The translations under genes and the position numbers were made by a program. The notes under the pieces were generated by a model, which was not told the origin of the DNA, made no database searches, and was given only the letters and a program-made list of their open reading frames with translations. DNA of 64,000 nucleotides from Camelus bactrianus. Lineage: Eukaryota > Chordata > Mammalia > Artiodactyla > Camelidae. The DNA lies in assembly GCF_048773025.1 (NCBI RefSeq), contig NC_133539.1, forward strand, positions 31,569,001 through 31,633,000. The letters are read 5' to 3'. Positions 22,190-34,698 of the stretch are shown here, piece after piece (the first letter of the stretch is position 1; each line of letters begins with the position of its first letter).

Positions 22190-23539
22190 AAAATACAAAA
22201 AAAAAAAAAAACAACAAAGAGAACAAGAAAAACAAAAATAAAAAAAAAATCCTCTGAGAAATCAATTAAGAAAAACAAAATAAGAAGACAACATTAAAAA
22301 AAAACCCTCAGATTCCAAAATAAGCATAAAGATTATGCAAAACAAGATCTGGCAGAAGTCTTGAGGAAAGAAGTGAAATAAAGAAGCAGCTGAGAGAGCC
22401 TGCCTGTATCACATCTTACAAAGTACCAGGAAATGAATACTTCCTGAAGGTGAGGACCTCACCCCACAGTGCAAAACAGGTCTGTCATTTGCAGTAATGA
22501 ATGCAGAAACCGGAAGGGGCACAGTTGATGCCAGAGGCACTTTTGCACCAGATTTACTACAAAAAAGCAAAATTGGGGGTTTGCCAAAGAAACACAGAGA
22601 GAATGTAAATCTACCTGTGGAAGCAAAGAAGTAACGAGCAAAGCCACTGTGCCTTCCACACAAAGATACAAAGACAAAAAACTCCTGACTATTACTACTT
22701 TCTGAAATTTGTTCTTATTTAATTACGGATAAGAAAAAAGTAATGTGGATATAGTCAACAAAAGTATTGTGAGAAAAACTATGTGAGTGTGAATGAGCAT
22801 CAAATCTTACCCTCAGATGAAGATCATTTACTAGAAAACTGTTGAGAAGCAGCAAATTACTCAAACATTTACAGTTAAGTAAAGTACCAAACAAAATAAA
22901 TAAAACTCAATAAAGTTCTCATTCCTGTAACATTGAGACCATAATTCAGAAACATCAAATTTACAGAAGAGAGGATTATAATAAGAATAAATACAGAAGA
23001 AAATGAAATATATGAAGCACTCAATGAAGGAGGATCAAGAAAATCACTAACAAAGTTGAACTGGACAGACCACAAGAGAGAAAAAATAGTACAGGAAACA
23101 TAGGAAAAGCATAACTGTAAACATTTACATAAATCATAAATAAAGACCAAAAACAAACAAAAAATTATCCAACTCAAAAATTAAAAAATACATAATTTAA
23201 GCAAGCAAAATGAAAAAATAGCTGTAAGAAGAATAACTACTAATATACATTATAGAAAAATTCAAAACTACGATATACAAACAAAAGCTGATCTGTGGAA
23301 GAGATGTATATAAATGTTATAAATATATATATAATATACAATATGTAAAAATAATGTGATCATCCACTAGTCACCCTAATGAAGAAAAAGGCGAACAAGC
23401 ATAAAAATCACAAATAATATGGGGGAAATAATCCATGAGAAAAATTTTTAAATCTTTTTTTCACAACTCTGCAAATTTACTTCTTTCTGAATATTTAGGG
23501 CAATAATTTATCAAAATATACCACATAAGAGATAGAAGA
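22190..23539 (+). other. A-rich region, possibly upstream part of the degraded L1/HAL1
   Basis: The plus strand is strongly A-rich (poly-A runs near 22197-22212 and 22240-22250), a composition seen in L1 and HAL1 sense strands, and it leads into recognisable L1 reverse-transcriptase sequence at 23.6 kb. I could not match ORF1 itself. Minus-strand frames here (22409-22663 and 22875-23177) are shadows of A-rich sequence. The segment 22380-22680 is less A-rich and its origin is unknown. Confidence 0.35.
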
Positions 23540-24030
23540 GTTACACATATCAATTTTTGTAGCAGAATTGAAAAAGTTGTGGAAGAACATACAATCCCCA
23601 CAAAATCATCAGGCCCAGACAGATTCGCAGAACAATACTATACATCCTTTTCTGTTAGAAACTTGTATTGCTATTTAAATGGTTAAGAAAAGATAAAAAA
23701 AAATTGTCAAATGGTTTGCAAGAAACATTTTTCATAAATCATTGTTTTTATACCTCACAAAGATTAGACACAAAAAAAACTACACATCAAATCACTAATG
23801 AATAGATTTTTTGGAATTCCTAAGTATAGGAAAGAAATTTAATAGCACATTAAAAATATAATGTATTGTGAGAGATGTGGATTATTCTTAGAATGAAAGC
23901 ATGGTTCAATACTAGGAAATCTATTAATATAATGTGTCCTTATGGAAGATGCATAGAGACAAACTGTATAATCATTCTCATAGAAGCTATTATAACACAA
24001 AGCATTGAATTGACAAATGAACTACACAAA
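23540..24030 (+). mobile_element. degraded L1 ORF2 fragment, upstream half
   Basis: CAATCCCCACAAAATCATC followed by AGGCCCAGACAGATTC corresponds to the 'SPGPDGF' region of the L1 reverse transcriptase. Further on, AATGAAAGCATGGTTCAATA and GGAAATCTATTAATATAAT match the 'GFNTIRKSINII' type segment. The copy is very diverged. Confidence 0.7.
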
Positions 24031-24505
24031 TTGCACCACATTTTCTGATATTTCAAAGGCTACAAACAATTGCTATGCCCAGGAGTTAAAAACACCTCCA
24101 TTTTGCAAAAATCTAAGACCATCAGATATAGTTCCATAAAATGCAACTTTTCTTCCTATGAGGAAGCAATTTAGTTCAGATTTAACAGACAAGATTTTAT
24201 TGAACAATGTATGTGGAGACACTAACCACACAAAAGGAGCCACTTTGGTTTAGGGAATTCTCCATTTTACATTCCATTAATTTCACAGCTTACATGATTT
24301 TCAAACCAACCATACTCCATAAATCTATATATTCCAGGTTTATTTACAAGAACCAATCTGGATAAACGTGTCCTACTAAAAACATTTTATTAAAAAAGTT
24401 CATCAGATCTTTGCAGTGGTCACTAGCTGGTTTATAAGTATATTTGTTTGAGATAATTTATACCTCTCGGTGTCTTGGCAGAGAGAGAGAGTGTATAGGC
24501 CTGCT
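24031..24505. other. foreign segment splitting the L1
   Basis: About 475 bases separate two consecutive L1 ORF2 blocks and show no L1 similarity that I can see. It ends with a GAGAGAGAGAG run and CCTGCTACTAG. It may be an insertion of another old element. The family was not recognised. Confidence 0.45.
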
Positions 24506-25135
24506 ACTAGTAATTTTCTACCCAGATGCTAAAAAAGCATTTAACAACATTCGTAAATTTTTACTGATAAGAGAATTATTAAGAGAAAAACATTGGAAGC
24601 ATAGATACTAGAAAAAATGAAGGTAAATAAATCACTGTTTTCAAAAATTGTAATTAAATCTTTGGAAAATAAAAGAAAAGCAATCATATTAAAAATAAGA
24701 GAGATAAATAATTATTTCATAGAAAATATAGTTTTTATATATTTCAAAATATAGTGAATAAAAATATACCTTTCATAACCACAACAGAAGACAACATATT
24801 TAAAATAAAATTAACAATAAATTTGAAATCTATACAAAGAAAACTTTAAGGCAGTCATGTAGAAAACAAATACCCACCCCCAAACACATACAGAAATCTT
24901 GAACAAATAAAAGAAATCCAGATCCCTTCCATTCAGTAAATTCAAGACAGAATGTATATATTTTCTCTCCCAAAGAGCACTTAAAAATTTAATATCCTCA
25001 CCAACAGATTTTTCTAGAATTGAAAAATTTGATATTAATGTCCATATATAAAAATAAACTAAACAAATTGTTGGAAATCTCTGAATAAGAAACTGAATGA
25101 CAGAAGACAGTACTAAATGTGAAGACATTTTATCA
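24506..25135 (+). mobile_element. degraded L1 ORF2 fragment, downstream half
   Basis: CAGATGCTAAAAAAGCATTT followed by AACAACATTCG is the 'DAEKAFDKI' region next expected in L1 ORF2. Later, TTTCATAACCACAACAGAAG and AAATAAAATTAACAATAAAT echo the 'IASKRIKYLGINL' area. It continues the piece at 23540-24030. The 105-codon minus-strand frame (24811-25128) is an antisense shadow. Confidence 0.6.
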
Positions 25136-26404
25136 AGCCTTACATATTACATACATATATAATGATATATTTTGTGCAAAAAGGAGAAAATATATTGCAT
25201 TAATATTTGCTTATATAAACTTATGTTTATAAACTCATGAGGAATATTGAAAAAATAATAGCTAAGAAAGATTACCTGTGGAGGGGTTATTAAGTTGGTA
25301 TTGGGAAAATGAGTGACTAAAGAGATAAGAAATGTTTCTCATTCTATATTATATGCAGAATGTATGCTGGCATTTCATAATTCATTATTCCATTATTTCT
25401 TTATCCATTAGCCAACATTCTCCTACAAAGAAGAGTTCTTTTGACATTATTATTATTATTACTTTTTCTAGTATCTTATGGACTATTGTTTTTAAAATGT
25501 ATTATTATATACTACCATCACTGTATACTTTATATATGTGAAATATATGTGTTTTTCTTAGATTTATAAAAAAATCAAAATTGAGAGGGACTGAAATAGT
25601 AAAAAAAAAAGTGATAATATAATTAAACTTAAATTTCTTATTTTCTAAATCGAACAAATAAAAAAAAGAATGGTATATATTATTTAATAGAAATAAATCA
25701 AGAAACATTACAAAGTAATTATTAAGCATCTCCCATGAAACCTTGAAAAATTTATTCTCTAATGACATTTAAATGATTTTGGTTTGTACCTTAGTGTTTT
25801 TCTGGCGACTTAATAAATGAAAAGTTTATTAGCATGTAAATCTACTCATGCTCAAATACTATATTTAAAATATAAATGTTAAAAATGAAGAAGTGATTAA
25901 TTGTGAGGCAAGTAACTTTTTTGTTTTAATGGATATATATCTAGAAAATGTAGATCTCATTTTTGCAAACTATGAAAATAGATTTGATATTAATTAACAC
26001 TTCAGTTACCACACAAGTATTTTCAATAAATAAAATTCAGGAATTTAAATGTCATGGTTTCTGTTTATTTGGTTTATAGTAAATGTATCAATATAGAATT
26101 TTATAATAAAAACACAAGTGATAAAAACCTAAGAGAGACCACAATATTCCTCAGCTGTTCCACTGTGTTCTTCTCAGTGGTCTTCATGTAGTCTTTTTAC
26201 AATTTTCTTATCTAATGTATGTCACCGATTTTACTTTTCTATTTTCCTTTCCTTATTTATTTAATTTTTAGCATTTAAAAAATATTTCAACATTTTTATT
26301 TGAAAAAAAGTTTCACCTATAAGGAAGTTAAAAAAAAAAAAAAGCCCTTCAACTGGATTCACTAATATCTGACTGTAATTTTACACTCAGAGCATGTCTC
26401 AATT
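25136..26404. other. unassigned, very AT-rich DNA
   Basis: No gene or named element. Includes A runs near 25602-25612 and 26325-26343. Open frames of 69 and 87 codons reflect low-complexity AT-rich sequence. Confidence 0.5.
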
Positions 26405-26490
26405 TGGGCTCACTATTGTATGGTTCAAGTGCTTGACAGGTTCATGTGGCTACTGGCTACCAAACTGAACAGCATAGTTCTACAGCCTTG
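26405..26490 (-). mobile_element. hAT-type MITE fragment (tentative)
   Basis: TCAAGTGCTTGACAGG and CATGTGGCTACTGGCTACCA then GAACAGCATAGTTCTA resemble the end of a common Charlie-related MITE carrying 'TGTGGCTAGTGGCTACC...GGACAGC'. The match is short. Confidence 0.45.
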
Positions 26491-28874
26491 CTATGGCCCA
26501 GATAGAGAATGGCAAAATAAAAGGAGTTAATAATTTTCTGCCAAACATTTTCACCTATGTTATATTGCTGCCTTGTCTTTGACCCTAGTGGTCTAAAATA
26601 GCTCATGAAATTATGGCCCTCACCATTCCTATCAAAATTATTAAACATTACATAAATAAACATATTATCAGTCATCTGCAATCAGAAAAGGTCATTTCAG
26701 TCCAGAGAAACCGACAGTATTTATGTGCCCTGATTTGTCCACTGTACACATCTTCACATATATAATATTTTTCTCCTAAAGTAACCCAGAGTGTCCTAAG
26801 GCATCATTTACTTTCTTGGTGCTTATTTTTTTGAAGCAGCAAATGTTCTCTTTACTTATACATAACTAATAATTCCATTAATGAGGTTGTTTTCTTAGTC
26901 TGAGTTCCCAGAAAGTAGGAAAAATACTTATCTGCAGTGGTTTATTTGGGAATGTTAAGCTAGGCAGCAGGGATATAGGGCAGGGGAAGGAAACAGAGAT
27001 GGAGAGAAAGTAAAAGAGGTTATACTGAGTTTGCATTCTTGTGGGTGAATTATTTTCAGTCTGCCCAAGTCTTATAAGCAGTTTCATAAAAAGTATTTTA
27101 CAATCGTCTACTCTAAGAATAAAAAAGGAAACATTTATCCATTGACCCCAAATGTCCACTCATCAAGAGTGTTAACACCTCTCCAGGAGTTAACTGACCT
27201 TCCTTTTCTGGCTGTTGAGTGAATACATGTGTGTAGGGCAGAGTCTTTTGGCATCCCATTCTTAGATCAGAGCAGTCCAAAAGAGAAAGTGGCTTGGTTG
27301 AAATAAGGTACTGTCCAATTTTACTTGCACTAAACTGGGCAAAGCTTATATAAAACTGTCGCCATTCAATTGACTAGGGTAAATGGTAGGACAAGAGGAT
27401 TTTGGAATGGTATACAATTGTTTTTATTTTGTATTGTTTTACTGGAATAACAAATGTTTCCAAAGTGAATTCAAGTTGCAAGCTTTTAGAAAAAGGGGGA
27501 CCTAAGAGATTATTGTGAATACACTTATTGAATTTTTACTTTCTTATGAATGTATAAAGATTTTAGGGCATAATTTATTTGAAGCTCACAAGTAAACATT
27601 CCAACTATTCTTTAGATCTGTTTGAATCCCCTCCACAAGAATATATGAGCATCTGAAAGCCCTTTCATGCCAAGGACATGAAAATCTGACGGTGTATATC
27701 TTCTGGTACGTAGTTCAAACAATTAAAACACTTAGTTTTAATTACAATACACAATTATGAAAAATTAGTATCTTAGTTAAATCAGAGAGCTTGAGGTATT
27801 CTTCAATACACATTCCCATTTTATTCTATTTTTAGTATTTTTGAGTAATTCATTAATACTTTTTTCTGTGTGTGGAATCCAAAGAACTTCAGGATCCTGG
27901 AATTCCATAAAGACTACATAAAACTGTTTTGAAGTCTATCACAGTGCTCACTTACTCTATTTTACTTACATTTTTAAAATTTTAAAGTATGTTAGACTCT
28001 GAGCCTGCAGCCCCATGCTATTTTGTACTCTTGGTTTATAAATTTAGATAATTATCAGAGATGGAAAAATACTAAAGTTATGCTTATGTTATTTCTCATT
28101 TAAAAACCCATATTCTTGCTTCAATGCATCCTTCAATTCAAATGCAAAACTTGAGTAATTGAAACTAAAATTTTATTTCAATAGTACCACCTCCATCCTT
28201 CTGCCAACAGATCAACATTAAAACTTTTATTCTACTTCTGTCAAGTTCTATCCTGATTGAAGAGGCAGGTATTGCTCATCTAAGCACAGAGCTTTTGATA
28301 TTTAAAATAATTGGTGCAAATGAATGTGATTTTTTTCAGATGCTTTATATATATTATCTCTACTTTAAAACCCAAACTGCTTATGCAATGGAGAGGCTAA
28401 ATCATTTATGAATATCAGTACAAAAATACAGTGGGAATATTAGCAGGTAGAGAATGAAAATAAAATAGACTTTAGGTTTCCTACCTTTGAATTACTCAAA
28501 AAATACTAAGTGGCACAAATATTAGATCAAGTAAAACTTTTATCTATTTTCTTTCCCTTCAGCTATCTTATTTTATCTCAGCAATTAACTCAAAACAAAT
28601 GAAAAAAGTGACAGATTTCTAGGAGTATAACTGAACATTTGAATCAGTGTGTATGTGTGTGTATATGTGTTCTCAAGGTTAAACCAGGACAAACCCACTG
28701 GAAAATGAGCTTTAAGAGAACAAAGATGAATAAACATCAAACAAACATAAATAAATAAAATTAGGAAAAAAGAGAACAAGGATGTTCAGAAATACATAAA
28801 AGTACTTGGGGTTTGAGGTGAGAGAGAAAACCATGGAACATAAATTCTATGCAGGCAGATCCTTTTTGGTCTTA
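26491..28874. other. unassigned DNA
   Basis: No gene found. The part 26880-27330 has a composition like an old LTR (GTTTATTTGGGAATG, GGCAGCAGGGATATAGGG), but I could not name a family. A GT-rich run lies near 28645-28672. The 93-codon minus frame at 26878-27159 is not supported as a gene. Confidence 0.45.
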
Positions 28875-28960
28875 CGTGTCATTAATTCACAGGGCTTAGA
28901 GAAATGCAAATGTGACAGGTACTGTACAAATATCTATTAAATAAATGAGTGCATTATTTC
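28875..28960 (+). mobile_element. L2 LINE 3' tail fragment
   Basis: CACAGGGCTTAGAGAAATGC, then ACAGGTACTGTACAAATATC and TATTAAATAAATGAGTG, resemble the 3' end of L2 ('GCCTGGCACATAGTAGG...AATATTTGTTGAATGAATG'). Short and diverged. Confidence 0.5.
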
Positions 28961-30089
28961 CTCATTCTATCATTCATTCATTATTTCATTGATTTACATC
29001 ATATACATATATCTGGGTGTTTTTATGCAAAGATGATAAAATTTTCTACACATCAATAATTTCATAATTTTGAGAATAGACTGGTATATACGTAACTATT
29101 ATAAATGTGGTAACAGAATTCTGTTCAAGAAGCCATTCTCTAAGCTTTTAAAATGTAGTCAGTTAAGGTACTAATGAAGAGGAAATGCTTGAAATGTGTT
29201 ATATTGTGGATATAAAGAAATTTAATCAGGGCATTGATAAAAATAGTAAAATAGCAGAATGGGGAAAGCTAGGCGGTTGTGGGGATATTAAAGAAATTCC
29301 AACCATCTGGTGGTCTTGATAATCGAGAAACTCCTAAGGGGAAAATGTAGACCAGTCTATCCAGTTAATCAGTTCATCAATCTGGCCCTGACACTAAAAG
29401 AAGGATCCTGTAAGTGTAATATTATGATAATGTCATGAAATTGGAGCAAATGATTAATTCACATAAATAGTAGAATTTTTTTTCACTAACTATACTTCTT
29501 AACATATTCCACTAACCAAGTTCACTGTATCCTAATAAAAGTGGTACTGCAATCCTTTTGTTTATTTTCTAAAATATTCATTTGAAAAGATCCATCAATT
29601 ATGTGTTGGATATGTCAGATTAAAATAATGTATAAGGAAACCACTGTTAATAAGATATGTTTTATAAAACATAAGGGAAATTCAAAGGTGCCCCAGAGCT
29701 TTAAAAGGGCAATAAGATTTGACTATATGTAGGCATATTATTCTACTATTGACATTTTTTCTCATTTCTTTTTTTGCTAAATCTATCACTATTTTAATTT
29801 AACACTTCTTTAACTGACTATTGCCTTTTATTCAATGAAGAGCATAGAGGAGGCTATTTTTAAGACTGGGCTTACAATATAAAGTCTTAGAAATACTCCA
29901 TTTTGGCAATTTATGTCTTTCCAAAGAAAAACTGTTTTCTCACTAACGTACGCATTGTTATATAAATTAAGAATTAACCCTTTAATGGTATTTCCCAATT
30001 ATATAAATTGTTAAGCAATTGTTTGCCAATCTGCTACATAATTTATAGGACATAAAGTTATTTAATATATTAAAGAAAACACGAATTAC
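28961..30089. other. unassigned AT-rich DNA
   Basis: Nothing recognised on either strand. Confidence 0.5.
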
Positions 30090-30240
30090 CAATCTTACAG
30101 TTGATATCTGATGTACACACAGATTAAGTAATTTGCTGAAGGAAGTAACAATCCAAGGATGTAGCAGTAGGATCTGAACTCAGGCATTTGTGATTTCAGA
30201 ACCTAAACATTAACCACTATGCTCTGAAAATGCAAAATAG
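30090..30240 (-). mobile_element. MIR SINE, antisense
   Basis: ACAGATTAAGTAATTTGCTG, AGGATCTGAACTCAGGC and CAGAACCTAAACATTAACC, then ACTATGCTCTG, follow reversed MIR from its middle to its tRNA-like head. Confidence 0.75.
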
Positions 30241-31173
30241 ATTTTAAAAATAAGGGTAAATGAAAACAGTATTTTATAAAAACTCATGTTGTTTCTAAGA
30301 ATCTATTCATTTTTTGTATTGCTTACACAGACAAAACTTTCATCTTTTGGGTCATCTTTTTTTGGAAACTTTGTTCTATATAATTTGTATTTGCTTTAGA
30401 TTCATAGATAAGCAAATATTGACATACAAGTGGTCTGCTGCCTGATGAAGGGCAGTATGTTTTTTTAAGGATGTCAGTGTTGAGTCTTCTGAGACAAAGA
30501 ATCAGTAGTCAGGGAAAACCACTGGGACCAGAAGGTGGATTTGTGCTAAAGACCAACATTTATAGCATAGCATGAACAGTCAGCAAAGACAAACACATAT
30601 GCTAGGAGTTGGGATAGACTAGGAGTCAGAATCTGAGTTGTATGGGCAGTTACAATGCTATGTGTTCCTTACTAAAATTAAGGAAAATGTTCAACTAGAA
30701 TAAAATTATTACAAATTATTCATACAAACTCAATGCCTTGTCAAGACTTTCTGTTCTACATAAGAAAATAATTCCTCCATCAATATTTTTTTAATCAAAA
30801 CCACCAGCAGTCTTTATTAGAATTCCTAACAGTAAGTTTTTAGCCACTGTTGACCACCCATATATATTCTCTCATGGCTAGAAGTATTTAATTAGAAACA
30901 TGATACCAGTATTTCCCCAGGTAATACAAAATCATACAATAATCTCTACAGGAATTTTTCTATAAAACACACATTACTATTTTCTAGATTAAATATATTT
31001 TTAAAACCATTATACTAATACATATGTTTTAAAATCCATTATAGTAATACATGCACGTACTGCTTATAGAAAGTTGAAATTTAAATTATATAATTACATG
31101 TAGAGAAGTACAATTTTAATTGACCTGCTATGCTTTAAGAAGCTGACCATTCACAGGGGTCACAATAAAGTCT

Positions 31174-31178
<5 letters not shown>
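30241..31178. other. unassigned AT-rich DNA
   Basis: Nothing recognised on either strand. Confidence 0.5.
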
Positions 31179-31218
<40 letters not shown>

Positions 31219-31226
31219 ACGTGTGT
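31179..31226 (+). repeat. (GT)n microsatellite
   Basis: About 19 uninterrupted GT units followed by GCACGTGTGT. It is a potential Z-DNA-forming tract and is probably length-polymorphic. Confidence 0.95.
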
Positions 31227-32013
31227 AGATGAAAGCTATTTGTTTTATTTTACTTTAAAAGTATTCAATATGCCTTCTAGTGTGTGATATAGAATTGAGG
31301 ATTCAAAATCCCTTGGAACAATTTTAAAATTGAATGCAAAATTAAAACTTTAGGATAAAGTTCTTCTAGATGAAATGATAAAACCAGTACAAAATAAACC
31401 ACCAACTGTAAAGCTGTAAATTCACTTAGTGAATATAGATAATATGTTACAGGTCAAGGTCATATCTCCAGGATTTTAATTTGTCAGTAGTCAGACATGA
31501 GTGAGAGAACTATCACATTCTTTACTTTCAGGGTACTGATTTGATGATTTGCCTTGTTCTTCATTTGTCACATGCACTATGATGTTGGTTTATTTGTTTT
31601 CTTATAGAAGGAGGTGTATATGAACACTTAATGGTATAGAAATCAGATTTACTGGATCTTCTGTATCTGTCAATCAAAAAGAAATTGAAAAAATACTTTA
31701 TTAGGAATAAAATTTACTTATATATTAAATTGATTGGAAAGACAGATATAAATGTAATAAAAATTTCCAGGAGACTTATAGTTATAGACTCTGGGGAATT
31801 TTTTTCCAAAAGAATGTGATACAAATTCATAGCTTATAGAAAAAATTGACATCATATTTTGAGTAATGGCAGATCACTGAAATATCACTGTTGGATACAT
31901 TTGTTGAAAATTTAGTAGTTGGTTATTTATCTCCTCTAAATGATAAATTTTGATTAATGTTCCAAAAATGATCAAAGTAGTTAATAATAAAAGTACTAAA
32001 TTATTTTGTTTCC
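31227..32013. other. unassigned AT-rich DNA
   Basis: Nothing recognised on either strand. Confidence 0.5.
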
Positions 32014-32215
32014 ATTATAATTATATTATAATATAATTATATATTATAATTTTATGAAACTATTATATTATTATATTATGAAACCATTATAATTATTATA
32101 GTATAATATATTATTATATTATTTTATTTTATTATATATATTATGAAATTATATTTCTTTTAAATATATTATTATATACATTATGAAACTATTATAATAC
32201 TATGAAACTACCATG
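32014..32215 (+). repeat. AT-rich irregular array with TATGAAAC core
   Basis: About 200 bases are nearly pure A and T. Within them the core TATGAAAYTA or a close variant recurs at 32053, 32077, 32142, 32182 and 32201, separated by runs of TTATTATA type. It is an irregular minisatellite-like expansion and not a known family. Confidence 0.75.
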
Positions 32216-32984
32216 CCATAATATCAGATACATAAAAAGTAACTTTGATGTTTAACTGTAAAGTTAAATTTATAAATGTAATTCTTCTGATTAAATTTAT
32301 ATTGAAATTTCAATGAGGATTTTATATTTTTAGAGTAATATATTTCCTAGAATATATAAAGGGTTGAAATTGAAATGTTTATAGTAGAATAATTTATAGT
32401 TCATTAAATTACTTAAAAAAAGCATCATAAAATTTTCCCTATGGACTTCTTTGTTCCGTTATCCACTCTTTTTCTTGGGTTGGGGAGTAGTAAGTTCAAA
32501 AAGCTTAAATAACCTTTTTAAAGGGATCTATTGCTTCCTTTTCTCAGTTCTTTGGTTCAGTTGGTGCCTATTAAACATTTATTTTAAGAAATTCTTACTG
32601 TTGTTACCTTGCAATTATAATATTTCATATTTTTTAATTCAGTGGAAAATCATTTAATGAAGGTTGGATATCAAATACCACATGATCCAAAAGCAAATCA
32701 TGCTGTAATGCCTCAAATGCTAAAATGTCCCAGATATATTTTAAGTGATGGATTAATATATTCAGATCTTGCTTAGGTAATGGAACTTTATAAATTTGTG
32801 TTCATGATAAGACACAAAAAAATTGAAAAACTCTTTGATGTGTCACTTTTACAGATAAGAAATTTCTCATCAGGAGAACACTGCTATAAAATTAATAAGT
32901 AAAAGAAAAAATTTTTTAATTTTAACATCGTTTTACTAACTTAAAGGGGCATATAAAAAGAGTGACATTCTGGGAGGTAAATAA
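32216..32984. other. unassigned AT-rich DNA
   Basis: Nothing recognised. A 68-codon frame (32451-32657) has no domain that I can name. Confidence 0.5.
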
Positions 32985-33190
32985 AGAAGCTAACATCTAT
33001 TAATTGTATGCAATATCCCTGGAACTGGTCTAAGGATATTTAGATATATATTTTTTCTTTTAATTCTCACATTGATTGCCTTAAATTGGTATGAACATCA
33101 TATCCAGGTTACAGGTAACAGTGAGTTCAAGAAACTTTTCAGAGGTTGCCCATCTAATAGATAGTAGAGCCATATTTGGATCCAGGTAAC
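32985..33190 (-). mobile_element. MIR SINE, antisense
   Basis: Reversed MIR order: CTAACATCTATTAATTG, CCTGGAACTGGTCTAAGGA, TTTTAATTCTCACATTG, GGTTACAGGTAACAG, AGAGGTTGCCC and TAGTAGAGCCATATTTGGAT. Diverged but covers most of the element. Confidence 0.75.
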
Positions 33191-33554
33191 TTCAGGAATT
33201 CATGCATATTGACAATACACAGCAGAAATAAAATTCTTAAACAGGGAACGGTTTGTGGAGGGAGACAAGGAGAAGTAAGCTCAGAAGTGAACATAACAGT
33301 TTTGTTAGACTTAAAAAATAACATGAGGCATGAATAAAAGAAAAAAGTGTATATCACAATTATTAATACTCTAAGAACTAGAATACAATTATCCATAAAA
33401 CTATATATTTCTGAGTGATATAAATAAGTATAATAAATGTGACTTTATAAATATTAGGGACAGATTGGCTCCAATTTTATATAATTACCAATTTTAATTA
33501 CAAAATAAAGAAAATGGTCCTTAAAACATAAATGACTCATCTGCTCCCTGAATA
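33191..33554. other. unassigned AT-rich DNA
   Basis: Nothing recognised. The 80-codon minus-strand frame (33154-33396) partly overlies the MIR and is incidental. Confidence 0.5.
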
Positions 33555-33740
33555 TTATATATTTTACTTAATCCTTGAAGCAGATGAGAAAACACATCTT
33601 ACTAACAAGCAGAGGGAAGAAAATTTATCTGATGTCACACAGTATGCCCTTCTGACAATGGAGATTATAAGAAAGGATTTACTTTTCTCTAGATTTGCCT
33701 TTAATGTAGATTCAGTCCTTTGTCCTTTTACTTCTTTATT
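33555..33740 (-). mobile_element. MIR SINE fragment, antisense (tentative)
   Basis: AAGCAGATGAGAAAACAC and TCTGATGTCACACAG resemble the 'CAGATGAGGAAAC...GTCACACAG' stretch of reversed MIR. The remainder is weakly matching. Confidence 0.45.
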
Positions 33741-34234
33741 ATGCTTTGGGAAACTCAAGCTGCTTACATAATTTCAGTCTATAATATGAGAATTCTAAAT
33801 CTCTTCTGTTGTTCTTTGCATTAGCACTAAATCTTTTATTTTTGTGTGACTATAAAATGTTGCTGATTTCATCATTTCATTAAATTAAGAATTTCATTAA
33901 ATTAAGAATTTATAGTAAATTTCAGAGAGTTATAATAAATTCCTAATTTCTCAGGTAGGAATTAAAGGCTTTCTAAATAGTCAAAATCAATCTGCGTTCC
34001 CTGAATTCCAGATAGTGATTGCTTCAAGTGGTCTTACAAAATATTATGCTGCTATTAAAATTATTTTAAAATCAATTGCTGATACATACATACATATATT
34101 TTATATACAGACATATACAAACATTTGCATATAATAGAAAATATTACAGTTATGCTTTAGCTATTTTGTGATCTTTAGACATTTAAAGAATGAACTACTT
34201 GATGCTGATATCAAAAGACAGTATATATAGTAAA
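33741..34234. other. unassigned DNA with a 17-bp tandem duplication
   Basis: The unit ATTTCATTAAATTAAGA is present twice without change at 33874-33890 and 33891-33907. Otherwise nothing is recognised. Confidence 0.6.
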
Positions 34235-34475
34235 CAATTGTATAGTTACTGGGGGAATAAGGGTGGGATGGGATAAATTTGGGAGTTTGAGATTTGCAAA
34301 TGTTAACCACTATATATAAAAAGATAAAAAACAAATTTCTTCTGTATAGAACAGGGAACTATATTCAATATCTTGTAATAACCTTTAATGAAAAAGAATG
34401 TGAAAATGAATATATGTATATTTATGCATGACTGGGACATTTTTCTGTACTGACTATATGTCAATAAAATAAATA
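34235..34475 (+). mobile_element. L1 3' end, cetartiodactyl/camelid type
   Basis: GTTACTGGGGGAATAAGGG, CAGGGAACTATATTCAATAT, CTTGTAATAACCTTTAATG and ATGACTGGGACATTT, then CAATAAAATAAATAA, match the L1 3' UTR common in cetartiodactyls. It is 5'-truncated to about 240 bases. The same subfamily occurs inverted at 34656-34849. I could not define its target duplications. Confidence 0.8.
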
Positions 34476-34641
34476 ATATATAACAATATATTTAAGTAAT
34501 AATTCTAATCAATATTTATTAAAGATTTATTATAATTATCACTAGAATGGGATTTTAGCTTTCTCTAGTATATGGTAGGAATCCATTAAATAGCTATTGG
34601 GAAAACAAATTAGAATATCAGTGAACGTTAAAATTATGTAT

Positions 34642-34666
34642 TTTCTTGCATTCTTTTTTAAAATAT

Positions 34667-34698
<32 letters not shown>

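Noticed and set aside
22409-22677. Overlapping 84- and 72-codon minus-strand frames, cysteine- and phenylalanine-rich
   Set aside because: They are complements of an A-rich plus strand and resemble no protein family that I know.
24811-25128. 105-codon minus-strand frame with hydrophobic stretches
   Set aside because: It is antisense to degraded L1 ORF2. The hydrophobicity comes from A-rich sequence read in reverse.
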